NCBI GenBank assembly: GCA_030950285.1
Contig: JAUZRR010000015.1
Location: forward strand, 43,480-107,479
From: Planctomycetota bacterium
GTDB lineage: Bacteria > Planctomycetota > Phycisphaerae > Phycisphaerales > UBA1924
Direction of reading: 5' to 3'
Length of the DNA: 64,000 nucleotides
Positions within the stretch are counted from its first letter, which is position 1; each line of letters begins with the position of its first letter. The notes under the pieces were generated by a model that had not been told where the DNA came from, did not search any database, and worked only from the letters and a program-made list of their open reading frames with translations. This document shows positions 39,095 through 49,154 of the stretch, in pieces. Position numbers and translations under genes: made by a program.

Positions 39095-40523
39095 AGACGA
39101 AGAGACGTTGCGTTTCAGCGTGAAACGTGCGCTGGAGCTGGACGGCCACGACGTCACCGAGTTTGAGAGCACAGACGCCGCACACGCCCACGTCGCCCGT
39201 ACTGAGGTTGACGCGGTCCTGACCGACGTGAATCTCGCGGACAACAGCGACGGGATCGAGTTTGCCAAAGACCTCCGAAGCCGCGGCTTTGACGGCCCGA
39301 TCGTCGTCATGACCGGGTACGCCTCGGTCGAACAGGCGGTCGCCGCGATGAAGCTCGGCGTCGACGATTACCTGCAAAAGCCGGTCGTCCTCGAAGAGGT
39401 CACCATGCTCATCGCCAGGCTCCTGGAGGCTCGCAAACTCCGCACCAGGATCACACTCTACGAACGCCTGGACAGAGCCCGCGCGGACCAGCAATCCGTG
39501 CTCGGCGAGAGTAAGGCGTGGCGCAAAACACTCGAACTCGCAGAGCGCCTGGCATCGCTCCCCATTCCCGAGCAGGTCGGACGCGGCGAGAGCCTGCCGA
39601 CCGTGCTGATCCTCGGCGAAACCGGCGTCGGCAAGGGCGTCCTCGCAAGATACATCCACGAGTGCGCGCAGCGGGGTGGAGCAACTTCCGAGACACCGCT
39701 CGTCCATGTCAACTGCACTGCGCTCCCGCCGACCCTCATCGAGTCAGAGTTGTTCGGCCATGAGAAAGGGGCGTTCACGGACGCCAAGACAGCCCGAAAG
39801 GGGCTGTTCGAGATCGCCGGCGACGGAACGATTTTCCTCGACGAGATCGGCGACATGCCGCTCGAGTTGCAAGCGAAGATATTGACGGTTGTCGAGGAAG
39901 GCCGGTACCGGCGGGTCGGCGGCACCAAAGAACATACCGTCCGCGCGCGGATCATCACCGCGACAAACGTGGACCTCGAAGAGAAGGTTCGCCAGGGGAG
40001 TTTCCGGGCGGACCTCTTCTATCGTCTCAACACATTCACCGTGAGCATCCCCCCGCTCAGGGAACGAGAGGGCGACGCGCTGCGTATCGCAACAGCGATG
40101 CTCGAACGGCTCGCCAGACAGTACGGACGCGATGAGCTGACGCTCTCCGAAGGGGCCGCCCGTTCGATTGCTGGCCACGACTGGCCGGGCAATGTCCGTG
40201 AACTTATCAACATCTTGCAACGGGCGGCGCTGCTCGCTCGGGATACCGAGATTTCCGCTTCCGATCTTGGGCTTGCCTCAGCCGGTGCGGGGCCCGGAGT
40301 CGTACCGGAGTCCGGGCAAGCCGGAGAAATACGATTCGACTTTGAATCCGGAGAATGCTCGGCAGAGAATGTCGAGCGAGAACTTATAGTGCAAGCGTTG
40401 CAGCACACCTTCGGCAACGTCTCGAAGGCGTCCAGATTGCTCGGCATGCAACGGAGCAGCCTGCGATACCGCATCGATCGGTTCGGGCTGGAAAGCATGG
40501 TCAAGGAGCTGGCAAGCAAATGA
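39060..40523 (+). CDS. NtrC-family sigma54-dependent response regulator
   Basis: Receiver (DAVLTDVNL), AAA+ GETGVGKGVLARYIH, KGAFTDAKTARKGLFE, Fis-type HTH NVSKASRLLGMQRSSLRYRIDR. Confidence 0.92.
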   Translation: MRRTVARILLLEDEETLRFSVKRALELDGHDVTEFESTDAAHAHVARTEVDAVLTDVNLADNSDGIEFAKDLRSRGFDGPIVVMTGYASVEQAVAAMKLGVDDYLQKPVVLEEVTMLIARLLEARKLRTRITLYERLDRARADQQSVLGESKAWRKTLELAERLASLPIPEQVGRGESLPTVLILGETGVGKGVLARYIHECAQRGGATSETPLVHVNCTALPPTLIESELFGHEKGAFTDAKTARKGLFEIAGDGTIFLDEIGDMPLELQAKILTVVEEGRYRRVGGTKEHTVRARIITATNVDLEEKVRQGSFRADLFYRLNTFTVSIPPLREREGDALRIATAMLERLARQYGRDELTLSEGAARSIAGHDWPGNVRELINILQRAALLARDTEISASDLGLASAGAGPGVVPESGQAGEIRFDFESGECSAENVERELIVQALQHTFGNVSKASRLLGMQRSSLRYRIDRFGLESMVKELASK

Positions 40524-41986
40524 ACGCGTTACGGTATATCTCGATTGTGGGCCTCGCGGCCGGAATGACGCTGGCTTCGAGCGACGACAACTGTACCGTG
40601 GTCTTTGACAGCCTCGGCGACGCGGTCATCCGCCGCACCGATCCCGGGAATGACGGCGCGATGCACCCCGACGCGGTGCTGCCCGATATCGTCAGCATGT
40701 CGGTCTGCGCTTGGGAATCATTTGACCCCGTGAACGACCCGTACAACGGACAGGTCGCCAATGAAAACGGCGCGCACCTCTTCCGCCTTGACATTACTTT
40801 CGACGGGCTCGTCAACCCGGCGGGGAGGGTCCTGGGTTCCAACCCCGATCCGTTCGCCTATGGACCGTCGCCGGTGATCGGCTTTCTCGACATCGACATC
40901 GACGACGACGAAGATTCGGGCGGAGAACTCGGGACGGCTGCGGAGACGCGGTATCTGGCGAACATCTCACGATTCGGGATCCACCCCGACGGCTCATGGG
41001 GCGATCGCGCCGCGAAGAGCCGTGACGATCTCGACAACAGTTTTTACACCACGCCGCAGTACGAACGGTCCGGGGCCGACTTTGCCCTCGTGCTCTGCGG
41101 CTGTTCCGACCTGATCGTCGTCAGCGAGGGCGGCGACGGCAACGGGCTCTTCGACGCCGGCGAGACCTGGATCGTCCAGGCCCGTCTGTTCGAACGTTCA
41201 CAAGGATATCTCGAAGCCAGCGCCGCGTTCGGCGGCAGCGCCTCGGGGCTCTACGACCCGCTCATCGATGTAAGGTTCTCTCACGACACCAACACCGACC
41301 AGACTCTTGTTTCTATGGTCTGGGCGCTCGACATGATGGGCGCGGCCCAACTCACCGGCCAGCCAGAACAAGCGATCGACCTCAACGTTGCAAACCACAC
41401 CAGCGTGGTCGAGGCGCTCCAGGACATCATCGACGGGGCAGATACCGGCGGGTTCAGCGGCCCCGGTTGGGACCTGGTCGAACAATGGGAGGGCGAGACC
41501 GCCGACGATTATCTTGAGCCATCGGAGTGGCGGGTCACCGGGCTGTTCGGCGCGCCATATCTCGATCGGGCGGACGGGCTGTATGTGTGGACCGACACCG
41601 CCGGGGATGACGAACTCTTTGGCGACGGCAACGGGGACGAGTTCGTGACCAGAATGGACGAAACCCTCATCCGCTTGGCGGTCTACGGTGCCGACGGCAC
41701 CGCCGACGACGCCGACGGCGTGCTCGACGGCGTGTGGACGCTCGACAACCCGGGATTCAACTTCTCGTTCTTCGATCTCGACGGCACAATGAAGATCGAG
41801 ACCCAGGACATCGCCGGCATCCGTTCGCTCGGCGACTTCAACTGGGACGGCACAGTCAATACCCAGGACTTCATCGCCTATCTCAACGCGTGGGTCGCGT
41901 CCGATGCAACCGCCGACTTCAATCTCAACCAGACCGTCGACACGATCGACTTCGTGAGCTTCCTGAACGCGTGGGTTGCGGGATAA
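40520..41986 (+). CDS. Secreted protein with C-terminal dockerin-like repeats (GC-type dockerin family but without terminal Cys)
   Basis: Signal peptide; [54 protein letters not shown] overlap with upstream regulator. Confidence 0.8.
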   Translation: MNALRYISIVGLAAGMTLASSDDNCTVVFDSLGDAVIRRTDPGNDGAMHPDAVLPDIVSMSVCAWESFDPVNDPYNGQVANENGAHLFRLDITFDGLVNPAGRVLGSNPDPFAYGPSPVIGFLDIDIDDDEDSGGELGTAAETRYLANISRFGIHPDGSWGDRAAKSRDDLDNSFYTTPQYERSGADFALVLCGCSDLIVVSEGGDGNGLFDAGETWIVQARLFERSQGYLEASAAFGGSASGLYDPLIDVRFSHDTNTDQTLVSMVWALDMMGAAQLTGQPEQAIDLNVANHTSVVEALQDIIDGADTGGFSGPGWDLVEQWEGETADDYLEPSEWRVTGLFGAPYLDRADGLYVWTDTAGDDELFGDGNGDEFVTRMDETLIRLAVYGADGTADDADGVLDGVWTLDNPGFNFSFFDLDGTMKIETQDIAGIRSLGDFNWDGTVNTQDFIAYLNAWVASDATADFNLNQTVDTIDFVSFLNAWVAG

Positions 41987-42097
41987 AGAGACACCACCCG
42001 CCGCACTGTTGCAACGCGACTCGCCGCAACGGGCACGGCACCCCTCATAAGTGTGACACTAGCGCCGGCGGGAGACCGGGGCGCTGCCGAAGTCTCT

Positions 42098-43039
42098 CTA
42101 GTCGTCGCTCTGCTCAACCCCGATGACTACCACGAAGTGCTCGGTCTGTACGCCATCTATGTCGTCGCCCAGGCCTACAACAAAGGTGTTCGCGGTGTCG
42201 AGACTCATAAGAGCTGCCCGGTTGGCCAGGACCAGATCCGTCGTGTCGCCGCTCGCCTCGGTTGCCATTTCCGGCCCGTTGTCGTGTTGAATGGCGTTGA
42301 GAAACCCGCCTTCGGTATACGCCTCCAGGCTTGGGTCGTCCGGTGGTGCGTGAAACGAACCGAGCACAACGATCCGTCGATGCATACCAAGATCCGAGGC
42401 AAGCCTTACAATCGCCTTTGCCTCGGCCTCACGCCAGTAGGCGAACCGATTGCCGCCCTTGTGTTCGACGATGAACAGCGTGATCGGCGTCCGCTCGCCG
42501 GGGAGCTGGACTTGGACCATCAGCGGCGAACGGCGAAACCGTATCGGCTTCCCGCTGTTTGGGTTCGGAGTGCCGCCGGCGAGGGACGGGTGCTTGCCGC
42601 CGATCTTGAGGGTTGGCCACACGCGGCTGTTGGTGATCGGAACGCGGCTGAGCACGGCGTTCTCAAGACCACGGCTGTGACCGACGTCGAGTGAAACAAT
42701 ATCGGTATAGCCGGACTCGGAAAGATATGTTTGATTGAACCAGCGGACCGCCTCAAGAGACTGCACACCCTGCAGCGCAAGAATATCGGCGTCGGACCGA
42801 CGGATCGCCTTTGCAACCGCCTCGAGGTGCGCCTCACTGGATGGACTAGGGTCCATCGGCGCGGCGAGCTCTTCGACATTAAATGTCGCCAACCGGAGCT
42901 CACCCTCGGCCCGCGCGGGGGCACCGCCGTTCCCTCGGCCGCAGCCAGTCTGCAGTGCTGTCACCGCCGACACGCACGCAGCGAGGATCATAACTCTGGC
43001 GGCCCTGGTCCATCTGTTCATTCTTCCATCTCCGGACAT
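42098..43039 (-). CDS. Endonuclease/exonuclease/phosphatase-fold lipoprotein, probable pseudoenzyme
   Basis: Lipobox LQTGC; LRLATFNVEEL...ILALQGVQS...VVLGSFHAPPDDPSL fold signatures with altered catalytic residues. Confidence 0.75.
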   Translation of the reverse strand: MSGDGRMNRWTRAARVMILAACVSAVTALQTGCGRGNGGAPARAEGELRLATFNVEELAAPMDPSPSSEAHLEAVAKAIRRSDADILALQGVQSLEAVRWFNQTYLSESGYTDIVSLDVGHSRGLENAVLSRVPITNSRVWPTLKIGGKHPSLAGGTPNPNSGKPIRFRRSPLMVQVQLPGERTPITLFIVEHKGGNRFAYWREAEAKAIVRLASDLGMHRRIVVLGSFHAPPDDPSLEAYTEGGFLNAIQHDNGPEMATEASGDTTDLVLANRAALMSLDTANTFVVGLGDDIDGVQTEHFVVVIGVEQSDD

Positions 43040-43078
43040 GAGCTCTCCGTCCCGCCGGACACCCGTATCGGGTGGCGG

Positions 43079-44089
43079 TCACCGATTGGGGTACAGATCA
43101 ACCTCATTATTCCCGGTGATGCTGTAGAACCTGTCCCCCCAGAGACGATTCTTCACCGTCTCCCGGAGCGAGAGAATCTCAACGTGGCCGTCAACAAATG
43201 TGTAGTTCGCCTTGCCGATGCCGTGGTGGCGACCAACCGCGTTAAGCCGCGTCAGGGTGTTGTTGATCTCGTGCTTTCCGAGGTCCCCCTCGTCGAGCAG
43301 GTCGCCCCGCCGAGGATAGACGAAGCTAGGTCCGTCGCTGAGTGGCTCGTCATAGACCTTGACCCCGGCCGTGACCCCGATGAATGGCTCGATCGCACGG
43401 TGGCTCTGCATCTCGCCCCGCCGGCTTGATGTAATAGAGGTCCAACTGTCACGGTTGTCATAAAACTCGGTCGCCAGAATAACACCGGACGGCCCGCGAC
43501 GCGAGGAATCGATATCGCTCCCCCGGACGAACTGATTGCCCCGACCCCTGACCACCGACAGCTTGTTTCGCGGGAACACCGCCGCATTCCCTGTGTACGC
43601 CATCCGTGCGGCCTGACGGTCCTTGGGGAACCCCGAGGGCTGACTCGAGCCCAGCCCATTGACCTGCCCGTCTTCCCAATCCTCGGGGCTCGGGCCCGGA
43701 TTGGTACGCGGGGCACCACCGTTGAGCACCGTCGGGCACTGGAAGCTCTCTTCCGGCAAGCCGGCACCACCCGGCAAGCCGTCGTACAACGCGAAAGACC
43801 AGTGGACGTACCCGTTGGCGGGACGCGGGTGCGTGCCAGCCTGATCCTCCGGCCGCCAGGCCCCTGTGTCCTGATCGGCCCCGTACACATAAGAAAGAGG
43901 AAAGTAATCATAGCTCGATGTGTACATCGCCACCGACGCTGAAACCGAGCCGAGATTACTCGTACAGGTCGCCTGCTGCGCAACCGCCCTCGCCTTTCCG
44001 AGCGCGGGAAGGAGTATCCCGATCAACAACGCGATGATCGCGATCACCACCAGCAGTTCGATGAGTGTGAATCCGCGTCCATGTTTCAT
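43079..44089 (-). CDS. Type II pseudopilin-like protein (DUF1559-like)
   Basis: [48 protein letters not shown] near C-terminus. Confidence 0.88.
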   Translation of the reverse strand: MKHGRGFTLIELLVVIAIIALLIGILLPALGKARAVAQQATCTSNLGSVSASVAMYTSSYDYFPLSYVYGADQDTGAWRPEDQAGTHPRPANGYVHWSFALYDGLPGGAGLPEESFQCPTVLNGGAPRTNPGPSPEDWEDGQVNGLGSSQPSGFPKDRQAARMAYTGNAAVFPRNKLSVVRGRGNQFVRGSDIDSSRRGPSGVILATEFYDNRDSWTSITSSRRGEMQSHRAIEPFIGVTAGVKVYDEPLSDGPSFVYPRRGDLLDEGDLGKHEINNTLTRLNAVGRHHGIGKANYTFVDGHVEILSLRETVKNRLWGDRFYSITGNNEVDLYPNR

Positions 44090-44138
44090 GTTGAACTCCT
44101 GCGTGCTTTCCGCACATGACACATCGGAATGGTACTTC

Positions 44139-45650
44139 TCAGCAACCCGCCGTCCACAGGTTCAGGTACAAGATGAAATCAAGTGTGTTGACCAATCCGT
44201 CGCCGTTCATGTCGGCAGTCAGATCACCCGCAACCCAGGCGTTCAGGAACAAAAGCACGTCCTGGGTGTTCACGATGCCATCGCCGTTGAAGTCCGCAAC
44301 GCATGCGTTTCCGATAGTGAGCACAACACGGGACGCCTCGTAGGAAATCGAAAACCCGGCGGGCAGATTCTCCACCGCGAACACGCCCGAAACCGATCCG
44401 CCCTGGACAATCACGAACTCACCCGAATCCGGATTGAACCCGTTGATGAGTGAAACGTTCAACGTGCCGCCGAGCGAAATGGTGCCGGTCGCCGAGAGCT
44501 GGTCGTACTCGGTGCCGAGCCCCGACCCACCGAGTTCGATATTGAGCGCCCCGAGCGTCTGTGTGAAACTGCCGCTCACGGCGAGAACACCGGCACCGTT
44601 TCCGGGCGCCACGGCACCCTGGTTGAGCACATTGCCGGTCACGCTCCCCGAACCACTCATCGTGCCCAGCGGAGTCACAGTCACCAGGGGCGATTGCACC
44701 GCACCCCCGTTGGCCAGGGTCAACGTCCCAAGCGCCCGGTTGCCGACAAACACGCCGACAGTATCAACCACACTCCCGCCGTCGACGGTCACATCCCCGA
44801 GCGCGTCGTCGGCAATGTGGAGGCCGGGTGTAGTCAACAGCCCGCCGTTGGACACCATAAGAACACCCCGGCCGAAGTTGCCAACCGTGGTGACCGCGCC
44901 GCTGGCGAAGGTTGAGTTTGCGCCGCTGACCTCGAGTGTGCCGGAGGAGCCGACATCGTCACCGATCTTCGTGTTGAGGCCGACGCTCACCGTCCCCCCG
45001 GCCTCTACCCGCAGGATCCCGGTGCCGCCATTGCCGAGGAGTGCGCTGTTTTGAATGGTCCAGTTGCCACGGATGATCGCGTCACCATTCGACCCCGGTT
45101 CGTCGGCAATGAAGGTGATGAGGCTGCTCGCGGTGCAGCCAGCATTCAGCACGAAGAAGCCACTCCCGCCGTCTCCAATGATGAGGTCGCGTTGGTTCAC
45201 GAGAGACGCGCCGTTGCTCAATGTAAGATGGCCGGTTGATGGCGACAGCTTCCCGATACGGGCGAGCCCGGTGGTCGTGCTGAGTGTGCCGCCCTCCACC
45301 ACCAGCACGCCGACATCGATCATGCGGTCGCCAACGACGAGGTCGGCCATCGAGTAAGTCCTGCCAGTCAGTTGAAAGACCACATCGTCATTCTCGACCG
45401 ACAAGGCATTGTTGATGGGGCTAGATGCGAACTGCACGGTCTGCATCCCATTCGCATCAAACTTCGCCTCGTCCAGCACGCCCGGCACCCCGTTTGGGAG
45501 CCAGTTGAGCGGGTCGGCAAAGGTCACCCCGTCGCCCGCCGCGATCCATTCGCGCGTCACCTGCGCCGCCGCGGGGAATGCCGCACCGCTCAACGCAACG
45601 AGTGCCAGCGTCGAAACCAAACGTCGATTCATTCCTGTTGCCGTAATCAT
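44139..45650 (-). CDS. Autotransporter-repeat-like surface protein with GC-type dockerin tail
   Basis: Repeated beta-strand motifs ([29 protein letters not shown]); C-terminus [54 protein letters not shown]. Confidence 0.85.
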   Translation of the reverse strand: MITATGMNRRLVSTLALVALSGAAFPAAAQVTREWIAAGDGVTFADPLNWLPNGVPGVLDEAKFDANGMQTVQFASSPINNALSVENDDVVFQLTGRTYSMADLVVGDRMIDVGVLVVEGGTLSTTTGLARIGKLSPSTGHLTLSNGASLVNQRDLIIGDGGSGFFVLNAGCTASSLITFIADEPGSNGDAIIRGNWTIQNSALLGNGGTGILRVEAGGTVSVGLNTKIGDDVGSSGTLEVSGANSTFASGAVTTVGNFGRGVLMVSNGGLLTTPGLHIADDALGDVTVDGGSVVDTVGVFVGNRALGTLTLANGGAVQSPLVTVTPLGTMSGSGSVTGNVLNQGAVAPGNGAGVLAVSGSFTQTLGALNIELGGSGLGTEYDQLSATGTISLGGTLNVSLINGFNPDSGEFVIVQGGSVSGVFAVENLPAGFSISYEASRVVLTIGNACVADFNGDGIVNTQDVLLFLNAWVAGDLTADMNGDGLVNTLDFILYLNLWTAGC

Positions 45651-45700
45651 TCTGTCTCTCCTTCGTGTAATGAACTTCCTTCGAGTAGAACTATCTCATA

Positions 45701-47866
45701 CTATGGATGGGAGGCCGTCGCCTGAGGCTTCTGCGCCCCCCACTCCTGCTTGTATTTCTCCGCCAGCGCTGCCACGGGCCGAGAGATCTGTGCAACTCCT
45801 CTTTCGTATCCCAACTCCGCCAGCGTGTCGCCAGCAATCGCCTCGAACATCTCGATCGACTCGTCGGGCATCTGCGTCCGCCAGTCCCGCAACCCCGGCG
45901 TCGGAGCCAGCCACGAGGCATTGGCCGATCGACCGGTTGCCGGTTCGCTCCGCCCCTGATAAAACGCTGCCATGCCCGCGTCGGGTGCAAGACCAAGGTA
46001 CTGACATATCTCGGCACACTGCCCGCTTGGATCAGCGACCAACTGTTCGTACCGATACTCGCGATACACGTGATCTCCAAGCTTACGGCCGTCCTCTATC
46101 CCGGATCGAACATGCCAGCGCCACCACACAGCGGTAGCCGCGACGGGGTCGATCTCCCACAGCCGATGGCGGCCCGCCGCTCGCCGGGCCTTCGGCCACG
46201 TGAGCATCGAAAGACACACATCACGGCCGTCGCGGATCAGGTGAATCACACGCGACGCCGGGCATATCTTGTGCAACCTGGAAAGATTCCGCAGGTAACC
46301 TCCGGTCGACTTGTCACCAACGTGTGCCTTCGCTCTCTCTCGCCGGTACAGGTCATACACAAGACGAACAAAGGTTGCATAATCGGTTGGTTGGCTCGCC
46401 AGCAACTTTTCAAGACATTCTCGCTCTGGAGCCATTCTTACAAAGCGCCGGTCCGCGTACAGCCTGTCCAGCATGTCCGCACCGACAATGCCCCGCCGCG
46501 AGACATCCCTCCGCCGCTTCCCGTACTTGGTGATCCAGTGCGTCTCGTGCGCCATCGCCAAGTCCCGGTGGGCATCCAGCATCCGCTCAAGCATTGTTGT
46601 TCCTGAACGCGGGCAGCCAACAACAAACACCAAAGGGCACGCGGCTTGATCAGACGCCGGACGCTGTTGGGCAACAGCGCGAGACGAAGCAACATTGATG
46701 ACGGGTTGCTGCACTTCCTTCTCGATACAGGGTGCCGTTCCGATCGTTGTGAGAATCCTGCGGGCCAGCCCCGACCACTTCGGCCAGAACGCATAGAGCA
46801 CCGCGAGCCGCAGCCGGGTCGCATCGAGGTAAGCCGCGATTCGTGCTGCGTCCTCGCGGACCCGCTCATTCCCATACGCGTGAAGGAACGCACGCGCCCC
46901 GCCCATTGCTGCATCTGCGTTGCAGAATCCCTGCAAGCATCGGAGTTCCAGGTGCCCCAGCATGTTGGCGACATCGAGCGCGGGCTCGCCGGCTGCAAGC
47001 GTGTCAAAGTCCAGAATACCAACGCGGCCGGTGGGGCCGATCACGATCTGCTTGTCGTAGAAATCACGGTGAACAACGGTCTCTCGGCCCGGCGTCTCTC
47101 GCAATGCATCAAACACGCTAAGCGCCGCTGAGGACAACGCCTCGCTCAACTCCGGGAGAAATGCCCGAGCGCAGGAGAGCCTCTCCTCCAACATGCCAAT
47201 CTCGGCACCCGCGTCGTGAACATCCATCCACGCCGGCGGCTTCTGGTGCATCACTCGCAACGCCCGCCCCGCTTCAGCACACGCCGAGACAAGAGCAGCA
47301 TCGCTACTCGCCGGAATATCAGCCATGCAGGTACCCTGCAACTCGCGGGTGAGCAGCACGCCCGACTCCTCATCGGCATCCTCAATCACTGCGATATCAA
47401 ACGCCCGATTGTTCATGCGCTCCATGAGCCCGTACAATTTCATAATCTTCCCGAGCCGGGATGGACGCAACACCTTCGCGAAGTGCGCCACGCCGTTGCC
47501 TTGCAACCTTATAACCGCACGCCGACCCGGACGGTGCGATACAAGGGACGCGTCAGGCCGCTGCAGCAACTGCTCCAAGGCAGGGAGTTTGGGATCCGCC
47601 CCATTCGGTTGGAGAGCAAGAAGGACGCCCCCTGACCGAACCAACAGCCCGCCGACGCTCTCGAGCTTCTGCCCGAGCTTCTGTGTTTCCTTCTCGTCGG
47701 CGTACCACATCGCGGGCACGGATATCCCCGCAGCATCCGTATACTGCATCGCCAGCGACGACTCGTGCCGCGGCCAAACTCTGCGCAGATGCAACGGGCT
47801 GTCTAGTCCGTGCGCCACGGCTTCGGCCGCGGGCAGCACCACTTTGGAGGGCAGCGGGCTACACAT
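45701..47866 (-). CDS. APH-like phosphotransferase fused to sulfotransferase
   Basis: N-terminal HRDFYDKQIVI...VGILDFDTLAAGEPALDVANMLGH; C-terminal VVGCPRSGTTMLERMLDAH...VIHLIRDGRDVCLSML; ORF extends to 47899. Confidence 0.85.
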   Translation of the reverse strand: MCSPLPSKVVLPAAEAVAHGLDSPLHLRRVWPRHESSLAMQYTDAAGISVPAMWYADEKETQKLGQKLESVGGLLVRSGGVLLALQPNGADPKLPALEQLLQRPDASLVSHRPGRRAVIRLQGNGVAHFAKVLRPSRLGKIMKLYGLMERMNNRAFDIAVIEDADEESGVLLTRELQGTCMADIPASSDAALVSACAEAGRALRVMHQKPPAWMDVHDAGAEIGMLEERLSCARAFLPELSEALSSAALSVFDALRETPGRETVVHRDFYDKQIVIGPTGRVGILDFDTLAAGEPALDVANMLGHLELRCLQGFCNADAAMGGARAFLHAYGNERVREDAARIAAYLDATRLRLAVLYAFWPKWSGLARRILTTIGTAPCIEKEVQQPVINVASSRAVAQQRPASDQAACPLVFVVGCPRSGTTMLERMLDAHRDLAMAHETHWITKYGKRRRDVSRRGIVGADMLDRLYADRRFVRMAPERECLEKLLASQPTDYATFVRLVYDLYRRERAKAHVGDKSTGGYLRNLSRLHKICPASRVIHLIRDGRDVCLSMLTWPKARRAAGRHRLWEIDPVAATAVWWRWHVRSGIEDGRKLGDHVYREYRYEQLVADPSGQCAEICQYLGLAPDAGMAAFYQGRSEPATGRSANASWLAPTPGLRDWRTQMPDESIEMFEAIAGDTLAELGYERGVAQISRPVAALAEKYKQEWGAQKPQATASHP

Positions 47867-49154
47867 CGAGAGTCTCCGTCTGCATGACTCGATCGGCATG
47901 ATCTAACAACGCCGCCACGCGAGCGGGCCACGCCTTGACCCGCAAGCGGAACGGCTCCGGCGCTCTCATAAGAAGCGCTCCTGCAGTGAATACTCGCACC
48001 CCAACGGGATCCTCAAACCCCATCGCCCGCCAGTACGCCGCGGCGAGCTCGTTCGCGATGGCAGTCGCCCGAACGAACGGCACCCGGCCTTCCGTCGCAA
48101 GCGCGAGCAATCCGGCAGCGAAGGAACCAATGTCCATGCTTGGGTTGCCGTAGGCGGCACGATCAAAGTCCAACACCGTAACACCATCGCTGTGTACAAC
48201 AACCTGGTCCGCGGAAAAATCACCGTGCACAACCTGCGACCGCCAGTTCAACTCGAGCACCGCACCCTGCACCGTGTCGCGCAGCTCTGCAGCCCGAACG
48301 CCGAGATCCGGATCGACCGCGGCAACCGCATCGCATGCCGCCGCCACACCACGGCAATAGTCGCTCGCCGAGTACATCGCGTTCAGTCGCGGACGTTGCC
48401 GGTGCAGAGTCGCAAGGGCGCCAGCGACATGCTCGAGCAATGGACCCGGATCATCATTGCCGCAGAGCATGTCCTCGAGTAGCTGCCCGTCGACCCACCG
48501 GTGCGCCAGCGCACTATACCGTTTCGAGTCCCCGACCACTCGCGGCACGCGGAGATCGCCCTGATCCTTGAACGCCCACGCCCGCTGTCGAATGTCCTCG
48601 TACTGCGCCTCGGGATACAACCGGAGTACAACCGCCTCGCCATTCCCGTTTTCGAGCTTTCCAACAAAGCGGCGTTCGGGCTTGTATCGAAGTGTTGTCG
48701 CCAAAACGCCGTGCAGATGGGGGCTGGCCGGGAGAATCCGCCGCATCCGAGGCGGCGTCCGCTCGCCCTCATACAACTTTCGAAGAGATCTAATCTCGTA
48801 ATCGTTCGGATACGCAAAGATGGCAATGCCGTCTTCTGGAACTGTGTGCAACCCGGCACCCAACGCACCTCGCACCTCCATCTTCAGACGAGCGTTGGCG
48901 ACCTTGACTATCTGATCCTCCGCGTGACACCTCGCATACACCCCTGTGTGGGTGTCGCCAACCTGCACAGAGTACGCGACGAGGCAGCTCTTGTGCGGCT
49001 TATATCGCACATAACGTGCCTGCACCGACCGAATATCGTGTTCCGGACACAACACCCGCAGTGTCGCGAGAAATGCATCCTCGTCGAGCAGGGTCGCGAG
49101 CCCCCGCAACCCGGCATCGTGCCGGACAAGATTGGTATCGGCTTTCCTAAGCAT
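47859..49154 (-). CDS. APH-like phosphotransferase family protein
   Basis: VVHGDFSADQVVVHSDGVTVLDFDRAAYGNPSMDIGSF; start overlaps upstream stop by 8 bp. Confidence 0.85.
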   Translation of the reverse strand: MLRKADTNLVRHDAGLRGLATLLDEDAFLATLRVLCPEHDIRSVQARYVRYKPHKSCLVAYSVQVGDTHTGVYARCHAEDQIVKVANARLKMEVRGALGAGLHTVPEDGIAIFAYPNDYEIRSLRKLYEGERTPPRMRRILPASPHLHGVLATTLRYKPERRFVGKLENGNGEAVVLRLYPEAQYEDIRQRAWAFKDQGDLRVPRVVGDSKRYSALAHRWVDGQLLEDMLCGNDDPGPLLEHVAGALATLHRQRPRLNAMYSASDYCRGVAAACDAVAAVDPDLGVRAAELRDTVQGAVLELNWRSQVVHGDFSADQVVVHSDGVTVLDFDRAAYGNPSMDIGSFAAGLLALATEGRVPFVRATAIANELAAAYWRAMGFEDPVGVRVFTAGALLMRAPEPFRLRVKAWPARVAALLDHADRVMQTETLDV

